This document shows, piece after piece, positions 1 to 9,060 of a stretch of DNA of 15,000 nucleotides. The stretch is taken from the NCBI GenBank assembly GCA_018398765.1, contig JAHBMJ010001340.1:86530-101529 (forward strand), read 5' to 3'. The translations under genes were made by a program, and so were the position numbers. The notes beneath the pieces are model-generated. The model ran no database searches and was not told the origin of the DNA. It was given only the letters and a program-made list of their open reading frames with translations. The number at the start of each line of letters is the position of its first letter. The first letter of the stretch is position 1. The DNA comes from Chromera velia (taxonomy: Eukaryota; Sar; Chromeraceae).

Positions 1-22
1 GGGGGGGGGGGGGCGGTCGATT

Positions 23-98
23 GGCCAGCGTGCGTCAATCGTGCAGTTGTCATTTTTCTTACTTTCCGGGGCCGTTCGCAAGCTTGCTTACGTCAGAT
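23..98 (+). repeat. 76-bp dispersed direct repeat, left copy
   Basis: This stretch recurs in the same orientation at 5387-5462 with about four mismatches in 76 bp by eye. Both copies are preceded by a G-rich run (1-13 here, about 5338-5352 at the other copy). Both end in a GCGTCAGAT-type motif that also recurs at about 5282 and 5320. After the left copy comes an AGGGAT plus alternating GCATGC tract (103-120), and a similar tract lies at 5173-5191 before the right copy. The two copies therefore bracket the block that holds the two Ulp1-like pseudogenes. This could be a local repeat split by an insertion, or terminal repeats of the block; I cannot tell which. Confidence 0.75.
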
Positions 99-777
99 GC
101 GCAGGGATGTGTGCATGCATGCGTGCGCGCGCATGCCGGCCGGCTGACTCTGAAAATATTAGGTATTAGGTATTAAGGGGGGGTATGGGAGTATCCACCC
201 GTCCGGGTAGTACCTCCACCCCATATGCATACATCACACAATCGCTCGGCATTACCCGTCACATATCACGTATCTGGTCATTCATACGGTCTGTCGGCCC
301 ACACCCTAGAGTGGTCCTGGATAAAAAAACCTTTGGCATGCAGTACTGGTTAATGAGGAAAAAACAGGCCAAGGCGGGAAAACCAACTCGTGTCAGGAGG
401 AGAGAACTCCTACCAAGCATGCTGCATCTCGACGACCGAAAGGAAGAAATGAATCTACCTAGCTTACAGTGCCTTACACTAACCCCCTCTAGCTCTAAGA
501 GACTCTGAGGAAATGCAACACCAGACAGTTATTCGAGACTCCCTCTCCACCGCTGGATATCATACTTGGAACTCCGTCTCCGCCACTAAGTTACGCTTCG
601 ACCCCTCCCAGCAGTGCAAGTCAATCGAGACCAATACATTAGACCTCCTAGCCTTTAAGACGGCGTGGGCTCAGAGCCTCCAGATCTTAAAGTCCCCTTC
701 AACACCCCCCATACTCTCGACCTCCCTTTCTTCTCTACCCACCATCGTGGTTCTTCAGATACATACGTTACGACATT
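99..777. other. No convincing gene; short microrepeats
   Basis: The stretch holds an alternating purine/pyrimidine GCATGC/GCGCGC tract (about 111-134) and three tandem copies of a 7-base TATTAGG-like unit (157-177) followed by a G7 run. Open frames exist on the plus strand (185-508 and 513-842), but they show no recognisable motif, lie in different frames and overlap the end of the minus-strand Ulp1-like pseudogene. I treat this as the 3' flank of that pseudogene. The edge of the putative mobile block could lie near the TATTAGG repeats. Confidence 0.4.
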
Positions 778-2762
778 TCAGAGAGCAACCCGCACATGCG
801 CTGCCACAGCATGGTCGACTTCCTGAAAGTCCATCCCTGTAATCATCATAATCAGCCACCCCAAGACATGAGGGCCACAATCGTAGCCATTTCGCTGACA
901 CGGTACGGTCAATGCATACGCCTGTATGGGTATGTCATCATCCCCTCCTATTAGATCATCGCCGCACGCTATTACTTTGAAAAAGGGGTACAGGAGCCCT
1001 GGGATGGAAATTTGGATCGGTGGGAGGGAGTCCAATGTGTAGACAGTAAACGTCGGCAAAGTCTCATTCTCCTTCACAGCTCCCTTCTCGCCCCCTTTAA
1101 CGTACCCAGCCAACCAATGCGTGTCCGAATGGTTAAAGACATAAAAAAGATCCTTCCCCCCAAGGCATATGGCTTGAACCGCTTTCCCATCCTCCGCAGT
1201 CTGTGAACCCACCACGACCGTAAATCCACCCCTCTTTCTTTCCACTTAGTGTCTACATTCCTACTTCCTATGCTGCCCCCAGTCACTTTTCCTCTCTCTC
1301 TCTCTACCTGCCAGTCCGCTGCCTTCTTCGTCCTCTGCATTGCTTCTATGTCAATGAGCTTCATCATTTCCGTTATAACAGAATTGACGAATGTAAAGGG
1401 TGGGGAACTTTCAAACTCAGCCCCCAGGAAGGTAATCACTCTGAGACTCCCAAAAAAGTTCATGGCGCTGTCATTTAACCATCTCCCAGGGACAAGGCGG
1501 GCTAACCCATCGGAATCGATGCTATGGCCCGATTGATATGATCCGAGCCATCCCATCAACCCCTCCTCTTACTCGCTCTCAATCATTTCCTCCTCAATGG
1601 CCATCCTAATGACTGATTCAGCTAACGACTCCCCTTGCGCCACTATCTTGGTCGTACATCCTGCTGAACGGGGGTATAGGAGAGGGCTTCTTGCACTAAC
1701 CGTCACGCCGAGAGCGGCGGAGCCAGGGGAGGGGTCAGGAACAGACAGATTGGGGAGCTTCCCCACAGTGGCCATGGCAGACTCCTTTGCTTCAGCTATT
1801 TTCAAAGCCAACAGCACCAAATGTTCTGCTCGGGTCATGGCAGCGTCGCCATCTGTCAAAACAGATGCCCCTACACCATTTGCGTATCCAGAGGAGACAG
1901 TGGGGGGGTCACAGACCGGAGCCTGAATATGTTCGGTTGTGGCTGCAACGGTAGACACTGCATGTTTTTTTGATGGTCCCGCAGTCGCCTCCTGTGCAGG
2001 AGGGAGGAGTTTTTCACTGGAAACATCTGCAGATTGGGACCCACCGCGAGGACGCTTCTGAATCACTGAGGAGGCGGCGTCTGCTTTGGCTTTTGCCCTG
2101 CTTCTGGGTGTGCGGCTCCAAGTGGGAGGAGGCGGACAGCTCGAGAGGCCACAAGTAGAGGAATCTGTTTCAGAAGAAAGCTGACCGAAAACCAAGCGTA
2201 GACCCACCAAGGGGTTATGGGCAGGAGCTCTAGTAGCCCTTGATTTGTCTTCATGAACGGAGCATATGCGGAACTCACTGACAGTGGGTTTGGGAACGGG
2301 TTGGAAGCTTTTGTTGAACTGTGGACCAGAATTTAAACGTGCCTGTGGGCCTGGCGGATCAGAGGGAGCTATACAACCATCCTTATGACAGGGTGGATGT
2401 ATCTTGATTGTAGGGGGGTTTAAGTGACTGGGGATCAGGGCAGGCACAGCAACACCTGCCATTTGCAGAGATTAGGGCCTTTCTCTCCCCAGGATAGACA
2501 GGCTAGTAGACAAGTCCCTCGCACACTCCCTGAGCATCCGATCGACCTCCGCACACTCCCTGAGCATCCGATCGACCTCTTCTCTTTTATGTAGAGCCAT
2601 CAGAAACCTCTCCTTAACGGCATCCAACTCTCAACCCATCACCCCCCCCGTCCTCCCCAATGTTGTAATTTCAGCTGTCCTACCAGATTGAATTTCACCT
2701 CCAAACCCCTTAGTCTCTGTAGATCCTCCGCCAGGTCTCCGGTGCCTCCCACTCTGAGGGGC
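778..2762 (-). pseudogene. Degraded Ulp1/SENP-like (peptidase C48) protein with disordered N-terminus, copy A
   Basis: Read on the minus strand, this is a broken gene for a Ulp1-type cysteine protease (clan CE, C48), a family that cleaves SUMO or other ubiquitin-like proteins and is also carried by some eukaryotic DNA transposons. The segments in order are as follows. At 2762-2639 there is a Leu-rich stretch ending at TGA after a run of eight C (2642-2649), a likely frameshift. At 2630-2475 there is a charged, coiled-coil-like piece with a duplicated EVDRMLREC unit, ended by TAA (2472-2474). At 2462-1572 there are 297 residues rich in Pro/Ser/Ala, ended by TAA (1569-1571). At 1559 to about 1230 the Ulp1 entry motif RWLND is visible, and a frameshift near 1230-1245 follows. 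At 1245-778 the core carries His in THW, Asp in YTLD, Gln in VPCQ and Cys in DCG (residues 43, 72, 117 and 123 of that segment). The catalytic set is complete although the gene is broken. The 2630-1074 segments share one frame. An AG with a pyrimidine tract upstream (2763-2785) could be a 3' splice site. The domain call is strong; the transposon origin is inference. Confidence 0.75.
2521..2580. repeat. 30-bp perfect tandem duplication
   Basis: Two adjacent 30-bp units (2521-2550 and 2551-2580) differ only in the last base. On the minus strand the unit is in frame and adds exactly ten residues to the charged, helix-forming segment of Ulp1-like copy A, so it lengthens the presumed coiled coil without changing its frame. 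Because the copies are almost identical, the duplication is recent or homogenised. Confidence 0.9.
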
Positions 2763-2964
2763 CTGCAGTGTGGAGAAGGGGGGTAGGTTACAGTGTCACA
2801 TCACATCAGTCTCGGTAGGCCCAAGGCAGAGGGGGGACTGTGGCGCCTCATTCGACCAGGTCTGCACATAAGGGGAAGGCACGGAGGAAAGAATATCCCT
2901 CAACCCGCTCAGTCAGCAGCAACCCACAATCAGGGCTGAACCGCACACGACCGTACACATCAGT

Positions 2965-3451
2965 ACATCCAAACATGCAGTCAGTAGGAGGCCCAACTCT
3001 AGGACACTGCACATTCAAACACGCAGTCAGCAGGAGGCCCAACTCCTAGGCCCAACTCTAGGGCACTGCACATTCAAACACACAGTCAGCAGGAGGCCCA
3101 ACTCTAGGGCACTGCACATTCAAACACGCAGTCAGCAGGAGGCCCAACTCTAGGGCACTGCACATTCAAACACGCAGTCAGTAGGAGGCCCAACTCTAGG
3201 GCACTGCATATTCAAATACCTAGTCAGCAGGAAGCCCAACTCTAGGACACTGCACATTCAAACACGCACTGTCAGTCAGCAGGAGGCCCAACTCTAGGGC
3301 ACTGCACATTCAAACACGCAGTCAGCAGGAGGCCTACCTTTAGGGCACTGCACATTCAAACACGCAGTTAGCAGGAGGCCCAACTCTAGCCTAGCTAAGG
3401 GCACTGCACATTCAAACATGCAGTCAGCAGGAGGCCCAACTCTAGGGCACT
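2965..3451. repeat. 46-bp minisatellite, about ten units
   Basis: About ten head-to-tail copies of a 46-bp unit are present, each starting ACATTCAAACACGCAGTCAG and ending in a CTCTAGGGCACTGC-type sequence. Most units differ by one to six substitutions. Three carry insertions: 13 bp near 3045, 6 bp near 3270 and 10 bp near 3390. The period is not a multiple of three, so no single frame can run through the array, and the Cys/Pro-rich frames seen on the minus strand here are not real protein. The array lies between the 3' end of Ulp1-like copy B and the 5' end of copy A. Related fragments (AGTCAGCAG) appear just upstream at about 2910. Confidence 0.93.
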
Positions 3452-3571
3452 CCTCCCTCACTCTCTCTAAAACCCCCCGCTGGAACACACCTGAGACAGG
3501 ACACCTTCTTGCCTCGCTCTCATAAAACTCTGATACCCGCGGTCCGCTCTCCAACCACACCCATTGGCAGG

Positions 3572-4943
3572 CTAACCCATCCACTTGTGGGCTGTCTTCC
3601 TTACATCCATCTTGGACGTCGCTGGCTGCCCCCTCAAAGTCCTTGAACATACCACCTCTAAGGCCACTCCAATCAGGCTATCCAGCCTCTTTCTCAGATC
3701 TTGTGCTGTAGGTCCTCTCTCAGGTGGCAACACGGGGGGAGAACCGTTATGGGACTGAAAAAGGCTCTCCAATTCGGACGTTTGGAGTCTGAAGATGATG
3801 ATGAGATAAAAGAGGACATGATCACCACACAGATGCAGTGAATCCTTTCCCAGCTGCTGCGGGACGGTGACTTCCATCACTGTCTCACCCGGAATGCTGT
3901 TCAAAAATCGCAGCCAGCTCCTCGGTTCACACCCCCTCACTTCTTTGAAAAGTTCGGTTGCAAATAGACCGATCCTGTGGAAGACCCTCTTTTTTTTAAG
4001 GTCGACAAGAGCAGGAGACAAACGTAAGTCCCTGAGGCAGTCAAGGCTGATCATGCCTACACGTCCCCCCGAAGCTTGTGAGGCAAAGCCTTCACTTTGC
4101 TCCCCATTCTTCACTAGGACACCGAACCAGTGGCTCGTCAAAGGGTGTCGGACGGGAATATACCAGAACTTTGCTCGTAACGTCGTCTCCCCAAGAAACT
4201 CTACACGCCCCTCCAGAGCCGCTGAGAGGAACTCGCGCCTGCTCTCCATATCTGGGAACGTAGGAGCATCGTCCCCCACAACCACCCTCAAAACAGAATA
4301 TATTTTAGAGCTAGTCACAAAGACGTTTCGATCACCGACAGGACCCCGCATGTTTGGGCGGTTCTCGATCAGCGCTGAGAGGGCACCCGCTTCTATCAGT
4401 TAGTCACTTATATAAAAATCTCCCCAGAACTCCCCTCCCTCCTTCATGGACACCACACCCCAGGCGAAGCTCTCACAACTCAGACACGAGCCTGTCCACT
4501 GGTCCATAACCAAAGTGGCCTACACTGGAATTCAGGATACTGCATATGGCTACCAAGTCGTGAGAGGGGAGAGCTGGAGGGTCCTGCGAGATGTTGTTTA
4601 CTGGTCTTCCAGGAGTGGACCAGACGGCTGGCGGGTTAAAGGGGGGGGGCGGTGGTAATATATGGGGAATGAGGATCACTGGAGGGGGAAAGCGCCTAGT
4701 TGCAGTCTGTGAGGGTTTCGGAGCATATCGGGCCAGCCCAGACTCACCAACAGTCTCAAGCGAACTGCCCGTCCCGCCTAACGAGATCACACTGACTGGG
4801 ACTTCCCCTGGCTCTATGTCCATCCACTGCCATCCGTATCCATTTCCTCCTGGCATCGATCTCTGTGAATGGGTTTTTTTTTTGCAAGTAGATGGGTTGT
4901 GGACGTAATAATCGAGTGCACTCAAGCAACAAAGGTAAGGCAA
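3572..4943 (-). pseudogene. Degraded Ulp1-like (peptidase C48) protein with Pro-rich N-terminus, copy B
   Basis: This is a second, very diverged Ulp1-like protein on the minus strand. The first segment (4943-4473) is Pro/Gly/Ser-rich and has no domain. A frame change between 4519 and 4473 leads into a frame containing a W-x(6)-D stretch, interrupted by TAA at 4400-4402. The 259-residue core (4351-3572) has His74 in SHWFGVLV, Asp104 in ISLD, Gln166 in VPQQ and Cys175 in LCGDHV. The His-Asp distance (30) matches copy A (29). The Gln-Cys gap is nine instead of the usual six, and the DCG signature is reduced to LCG, so activity is uncertain. About 70 residues follow the Cys before a TAG or TGA-type end. 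An overlapping minus-strand frame (3650-3294) runs into the minisatellite and is probably not coding. Copies A and B share architecture but little sequence, so they are old paralogues rather than a recent duplication. The assignment rests on motif order and spacing only. Confidence 0.6.
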
Positions 4944-5386
4944 AAACGTCTACTCCCTCGAACTTCCTCAATTCTTCACCAATTTTGTTCGTTTTTTAAC
5001 TCGAACGTTCTCTCTGCTGGAGTTCTCTCTGTTTCTCGTGATCAAAACAGGAGAGGAGTACATAGGAAGAGTATCTATATACCCCGCGAACTTTATTCAA
5101 GGTACTAACCCACCATTTTGAGGCCTCGTGGAGGCTGGCCATCGACCGTGATCAAGCAAAATTGAGGGCTGTAGGGATCTGCATGCATGCATGGCCCCGG
5201 AAAGCGAAGCGGGGGGCACTTACAAAACAGAAATACCTTTCGCCAAAAACCCGGCCCCGAAAGGCTGAATTTGCGAGATGCGTGCGTCAGATGGGTTTCA
5301 GATCTCCACTTACCCGTGCGTCAGATGGCTTTTTTCCCGGGGGAGGGGGGGGTTCCGCGCATGTTTTTTTCCCGCGGNGCCAGGCT
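4944..5386. other. Intergenic, right boundary of Ulp1 block; includes unresolved base
   Basis: There is no credible gene here. The stretch contains an AGGGAT plus GCATGC tract (5173-5191) like that at 103-120, two copies of GCGTCAGATGG (about 5282 and 5320), a G-rich run and a T7 run, and the single N at 5378. The overlapping plus-strand frames across 5162-5639 contain this N and look like low-complexity by-products. The end of the putative mobile block probably lies between about 5100 and 5170. Confidence 0.4.
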
Positions 5387-5462
5387 GGCCGGCGTGCGTC
5401 AATCGTGCAGTTCTCATTTTTCTTGCTTTCCGGGGCCGTTCGCAAGCTTGCTTGCGTCAGAT
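5387..5462 (+). repeat. 76-bp dispersed direct repeat, right copy
   Basis: This is the right copy of the repeat at 23-98, in the same orientation and about 95% identical by eye. It lies some 235 bp upstream of the start codon of the secreted-protein gene, so it may be part of the promoter or 5' untranslated region of that gene. The upstream side (5173-5386) repeats other fragments seen near the left copy. Confidence 0.75.
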
Positions 5463-5696
5463 ACAGGGCCGCAAGGGGGCAGAAAATTGCAAGATCGAAG
5501 CAGGCAAGCCCAAACGTGTTCTCTCGTGATGTTGCTGATCCATCTTCACTTTCATTACGTCCTGGCGAGGCTTTCGTTCTTCTGTAGCTCTTCCAAGCAG
5601 CAGCTGTACATTGGCCCCCTCGCCGTCTGGGCTGGCTGACTGATTTGACTAATCAGGTTCACAACTGTGAAGGAGACTGGAGACGAATTAAAGAAA

Positions 5697-7414
5697 ATGA
5701 GGCGCGTCGTGTCCTTGTTCCTCGCTTCGGCTGTGCTGTCAAGTGAGTCGGCCCCTTCGTGTGACAGTGCTAGCGGCTCTATGAAACCTGTGGGGTGTTT
5801 GCGTGCGTGTGCTCACAGGCAGTTCTTTCATTCACATTGACATTCACTTCCATTGCCCCTCTGCCACTTTTCTGTCTGTCCCATTTTCCTTCTCTTCTGA
5901 GCTGCTTGCACTCTGTCCCGTCGTCTCTGTACATCTTTGTGCATACCCCGAGTGGCCACCGGCCCCGGTGTGAGGATGTCTCTGTATGACTGTATGCCCT
6001 ACCGTCTTCGTTTCCATCTCCTGCTTCTATTTCTGACTTCCGTCTCTTCTTTCCGTCTCTGCTTGCTGCCGTCTCTTTTCTGCTCCGCTGTTTGCTCAAG
6101 GATTCCATGCCGTTGGCTCGTCGTCCATCTGTCGATATGTCATCATCGTCCATCACATTTCATTTCAATGCGCTTCACGGTTCACGTATTCAACAGCTTT
6201 CTTTACAAAAGCCGTCCTCACTGCTCCCGCCTACGATTCTCTTTCTTGGTCGGCTTCTGATTAGCAGAGCTCTTTGGCCAGCCCCCTTCTACCTGTCTGT
6301 TCCTGCATGCTTTGCGATTGCGTCGATCCTGCTGTCTTCTTCTCTTCTCTCGTTCTCGTCTGTGGGAAAACGAAACGAAAGAAATGAATCCACGGCGACC
6401 AGTTTACCTGTTCCCCAACAGAAGTTTTTTTCCCTTCTTTTTCACTCCTCAACCCTGAACGGAACGGAAGTGCACGGCCTCCTCTTTGCAGATGCACAGA
6501 CCGTCCCCTCCCCCGTGGAGGACTCTCTCCCCGTGGCCGCACAGCCAGCTGACATCGAGATCGAGACTCCCGCTGCTCCCGTCCCTGCCGAGCAGACAGA
6601 GGAGACGGAGGCCCCCGCTGAGTCTGCGGACACCCGAAGCTTGACCGCTGCTCAAGTCTTGACTGTCGGTACCGCAAGCACCACCGTTGCAACACAGCCC
6701 AACAGCGACATCAACTTGAACGTGAACGTGAATCTCCAAACGCCCGTTCCCGTCTCCACTGCCACTGTCGCCAGTCCGGGAGAAGTCACTGACATCATGG
6801 CAACCCCCCGAATCGCAACGGTCGTTCCCGACGGCCCTGCAGTGGCCATTGTTTCCCGTCCCACAGCTGCTGTGGTCTACTCTGAGCCCTACTCCGTCTA
6901 CACACAGAGAAGGGTTGTCGAGACCCCGGCAATCCAACGGACCGTTGTCGAGGAGCCCGTCACTGTGCGCAAGGTCGTGGAGAGGCCGGCCATCCAACGC
7001 ACAGTCGTCGAGCGTCCCGTCATGACCCAAGCTGTCGTGGAGGAGCCTGATATCGTTGAGCAGCCGGTCGTCACTAAGGTGGCACGCCCTGTCTATTATG
7101 CAGGCGCATCGGCCTACAGGGCCCCCCTCCTCTCTTCTGCGTACACCCGTCACGCGTACAACCCCCCCGTGGTTGCCGCTGCACCTTTTGTTACCTCCGT
7201 GGCCGCGGCTCCGTTGGTGGCAACCCCTGTGATCACTGGAACGCCCATTGTGCGCACAGTGGCAGCACCTGCTGTCGTTGCAGCCACCCCCTTTGTGAGC
7301 GCCTACGCGGCCCCCGTGATCACGGCCATGGGACCGGGCCCCGTGATCCTCGCGGTGGGTGACCGTTGGGGTCATGACAGGAGACTGGAAGAGGACGGCG
7401 AAAAGAAAGAATAA
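5697..7414 (+). CDS. Secreted Val/Pro/Ala-rich protein with five decapeptide repeats (two exons)
   Basis: Exons are 5697-5742 and 6492-7414, giving 322 residues. The ATG sits in AAAATGA context. The first exon ends at AA|GTGAGT and the second begins after CTCTTTGCAG, both good splice sites. Joining them in phase 1 creates the signal peptide MRRVVSLFLASAVLSNA, with a plausible cleavage before QT, so splicing and targeting support each other. The mature protein has an acidic Pro/Ala/Glu-rich part (about 18-66), a Val/Thr-rich part with an alternating NLNVNVNL (90-97), five decapeptide repeats of VVE-x-P type (157-206), an Ala/Pro/Val-rich, Tyr-containing region (about 215-300) and a charged tail ending EKKE. 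No transmembrane segment stands out after the signal. The VVExP repeats resemble alveolin/articulin valine-proline repeats in flavour, but those are cytoskeletal and not secreted. A cell-wall, pellicle or extracellular-matrix role is inference. TAA is followed by AATAAATAAAT, which could serve in polyadenylation. The frame also runs unspliced back to 6092, but that stretch lacks protein-like composition. Confidence 0.8.
5743..6491 (+). other. Intron of the secreted-protein gene
   Basis: The 749-bp intron starts GTGAGT and ends in a C/T-rich tract plus CAG. It is strongly pyrimidine-biased on the coding strand, unlike both exons. It separates the signal-peptide exon from the rest, a common arrangement for secreted proteins in eukaryotes. 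Small open frames inside it (for example 5937-6260) are Ser/Leu/Phe-rich translations of the pyrimidine bias. A further small exon within it cannot be excluded. Confidence 0.75.
6914..7063 (+). repeat. Five in-frame 30-bp units encoding decapeptide repeats
   Basis: Five consecutive units of exactly ten codons start VVE and have Pro at position five: VVETPAIQRT, VVEEPVTVRK, VVERPAIQRT, VVERPVMTQA and VVEEPDIVEQ (residues 157-206). Units one and three are nearly identical in protein. The nucleotide copies have diverged at many third positions, so the period is kept by selection on protein rather than by recent duplication. Confidence 0.9.
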
Positions 7415-9060
7415 ATAAATATCGTGACAGCGTGCAATGTCCAGGGAGGGAGGGAGGAGGGAACTTTGAAGGCAAAGGGGGCTGAGAATTCCTCGCTCCT
7501 TTCTGCCAAAAAGCAGTCTTCCTCTGAGTTGTCTGTCCAGTACTGATTGTTCTCCTTCTTCTTCCTGCAATTTCCCTTTTACTTTTCCTCCACTCGTGTC
7601 AAGGTAGATGGAAGAAAGAAGAGGACTGTCTCATAGACTGATGTGAGAGAGGTTGACGCACTTGCACTTGATCCATGCAAGGGTACCTGTGAGCACCTGC
7701 CTTCCCCTCGGTCCGTCTGTTTGTCTGCCTGTGTCTTTTTGCCTGTCTTTTCTTGCAGCGCGGCCGTTAAGTCGTTAGTTCGTTAGGTCATAAGGTGATT
7801 GTCCTCGAGGACAGCGAAAGACTGTGCAAAGGGGGGAGATTCCACCGTAAACGCAGGACGTAAGGGGACGGAGAATTTGAACACTGAACTGCAACTGAGC
7901 GATGAGCGCTTCGCTCAAGTCAGAAGAGGGAGGAGGGTTTCGGCTCTGTCCTAAGAAACATGCAGGGTGTGTGGTCTCTCTGTGTGCGCTGTAGAGCCGC
8001 GACAGACGCAGAAAAGGCGAAAGAGAAACTATTGGGACGGAAAAAATTGTGCTCGGAAGGAGAAAGCAGGTTGATGCTCCTGTAGCCGTTGACACATACA
8101 TTAGACTCGAAGCAACTGCCTGTGCTCACAAGCAAAAGAAAGAGGAGATGAGGGAGGGAAGGTTGGTATCTTGACTGTTTGTTGCCTTGTTCGTGTATCA
8201 AGAGTGCATGTCATGCGGTGCCGTGCTGTGTTCTGTCCGGATTGGCTGATGTCTCTGCCTGTAATCGAAACAGAAGACCACAGAAAAGACGGGCATCAAT
8301 GCTGTCTGTGTTGCTTGTTTCAATTTCGTTCTTTTCTTGCTTTCCCTCTTTCTTCTCTCCTCTCCCTCTTTCTTCTACAACTTTCTTTCATTCAAGTGTC
8401 GTGATTGCATGTAGAACAGCGGGCCCGACTGTTGTTCGTGTGTGTGCTTGACTTTCTCTCTCCGTCAGTATGAATCAATCCATCGGTTTCAATCCCTTTT
8501 TTTGTCACCTCTACGTGAAATCAAGCCAGAGCGAAAGACCAACGCTAGCCAATGTCTGTTCGTGAAAGGTAAAGCATTGATCCATTAATTTTGTGCTGCA
8601 TGAGGGAACATCATCAGGGCCAATGGAGGGAGAAATGGAGGGGTGCATAGAAGGGAATGGAAAGAATTCGGTGGATCGGGTCAGTCAGTTGTTGAGCCTG
8701 GGCCGTCTCCCTTCGCCCCCCTCCTTCCCTTCTCCCTTCTTCCATGCATTAATTCGACTGCAAGTGTAGGTGCGAGTGAATGAGTAAAAGAAGAACAACA
8801 AGCATTTCTTGTCGGAAGGTTGGGCATGTATGACGCTTCATGCTTGCCCGGGAGCCTTCTGGCTACCCTGTTCAGCCATCAACTTAAGTCCGTGGTATCA
8901 TGTGGTCTGTTCGGGTACATGCATACGTGCTTAAGGAGAACTAGCAGAGGAACTTTTGAAGGGGAAAACAGCAACACCACTGAATCACTTGATCATTGTA
9001 TCTCAAGACTTGCGGTGCGGCTTCATCTGATACCACACGGTACCACTCAAATTCAAATTT
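7415..9060. other. 3' flank of the secreted-protein gene; no gene seen
   Basis: The stretch begins with the AATAAATAAAT stop/poly(A) region. It continues with moderately GC-rich sequence that is purine-rich in places (7440-7470) and pyrimidine-rich in others (about 8330-8390). Open frames on both strands are short, Ser/Cys/Leu-rich and lack motifs. AG acceptors preceded by pyrimidines occur (for example near 7758), so spliced untranslated sequence is possible but not supported. I found no RNA gene. Confidence 0.45.

Noticed and set aside
157-177. Telomere-like TATTAGG repeats
   Set aside because: There are only three imperfect units and the sequence does not match known TTTAGGG or TTAGGG telomere repeats.
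185-842. Two plus-strand frames in the left flank
   Set aside because: No motif, different frames, and the second overlaps the 3' end of the Ulp1-like pseudogene on the other strand.
2965-3451. CRISPR-like array
   Set aside because: The repeats are contiguous without unique spacers, vary in sequence, and the context is eukaryotic; it is a minisatellite.
3294-3650. Minus-strand 118-codon frame partly within the minisatellite
   Set aside because: The 46-bp period is not a multiple of three, so the frame through the array is accidental; only the part before the array could matter and it overlaps the better Ulp1-like frame.
3867-4403. Plus-strand 178-codon frame
   Set aside because: It is antisense to the Ulp1-like core, whose minus-strand translation carries the ordered catalytic motifs.
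5162-5639. Three overlapping plus-strand frames across the N at 5378
   Set aside because: All three frames are open at once across low-complexity, repeat-derived sequence with an ambiguous base; this is typical of chance openness.
6092-6491. Upstream extension of the 7414-terminating frame as coding sequence
   Set aside because: The translation is Ser/Leu-rich, reflecting pyrimidine bias, and lies between a strong donor (5743) and acceptor (6491). Splicing gives a proper signal peptide instead.
6449-7570. Long minus-strand open frame (373 codons) opposite the secreted-protein gene
   Set aside because: It is the antisense shadow of the Val/Pro/Ala-rich exon, with Gly/Cys/His/Arg/Asp-biased composition and no motif. 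The plus strand has a signal peptide, splice sites and ordered repeats.
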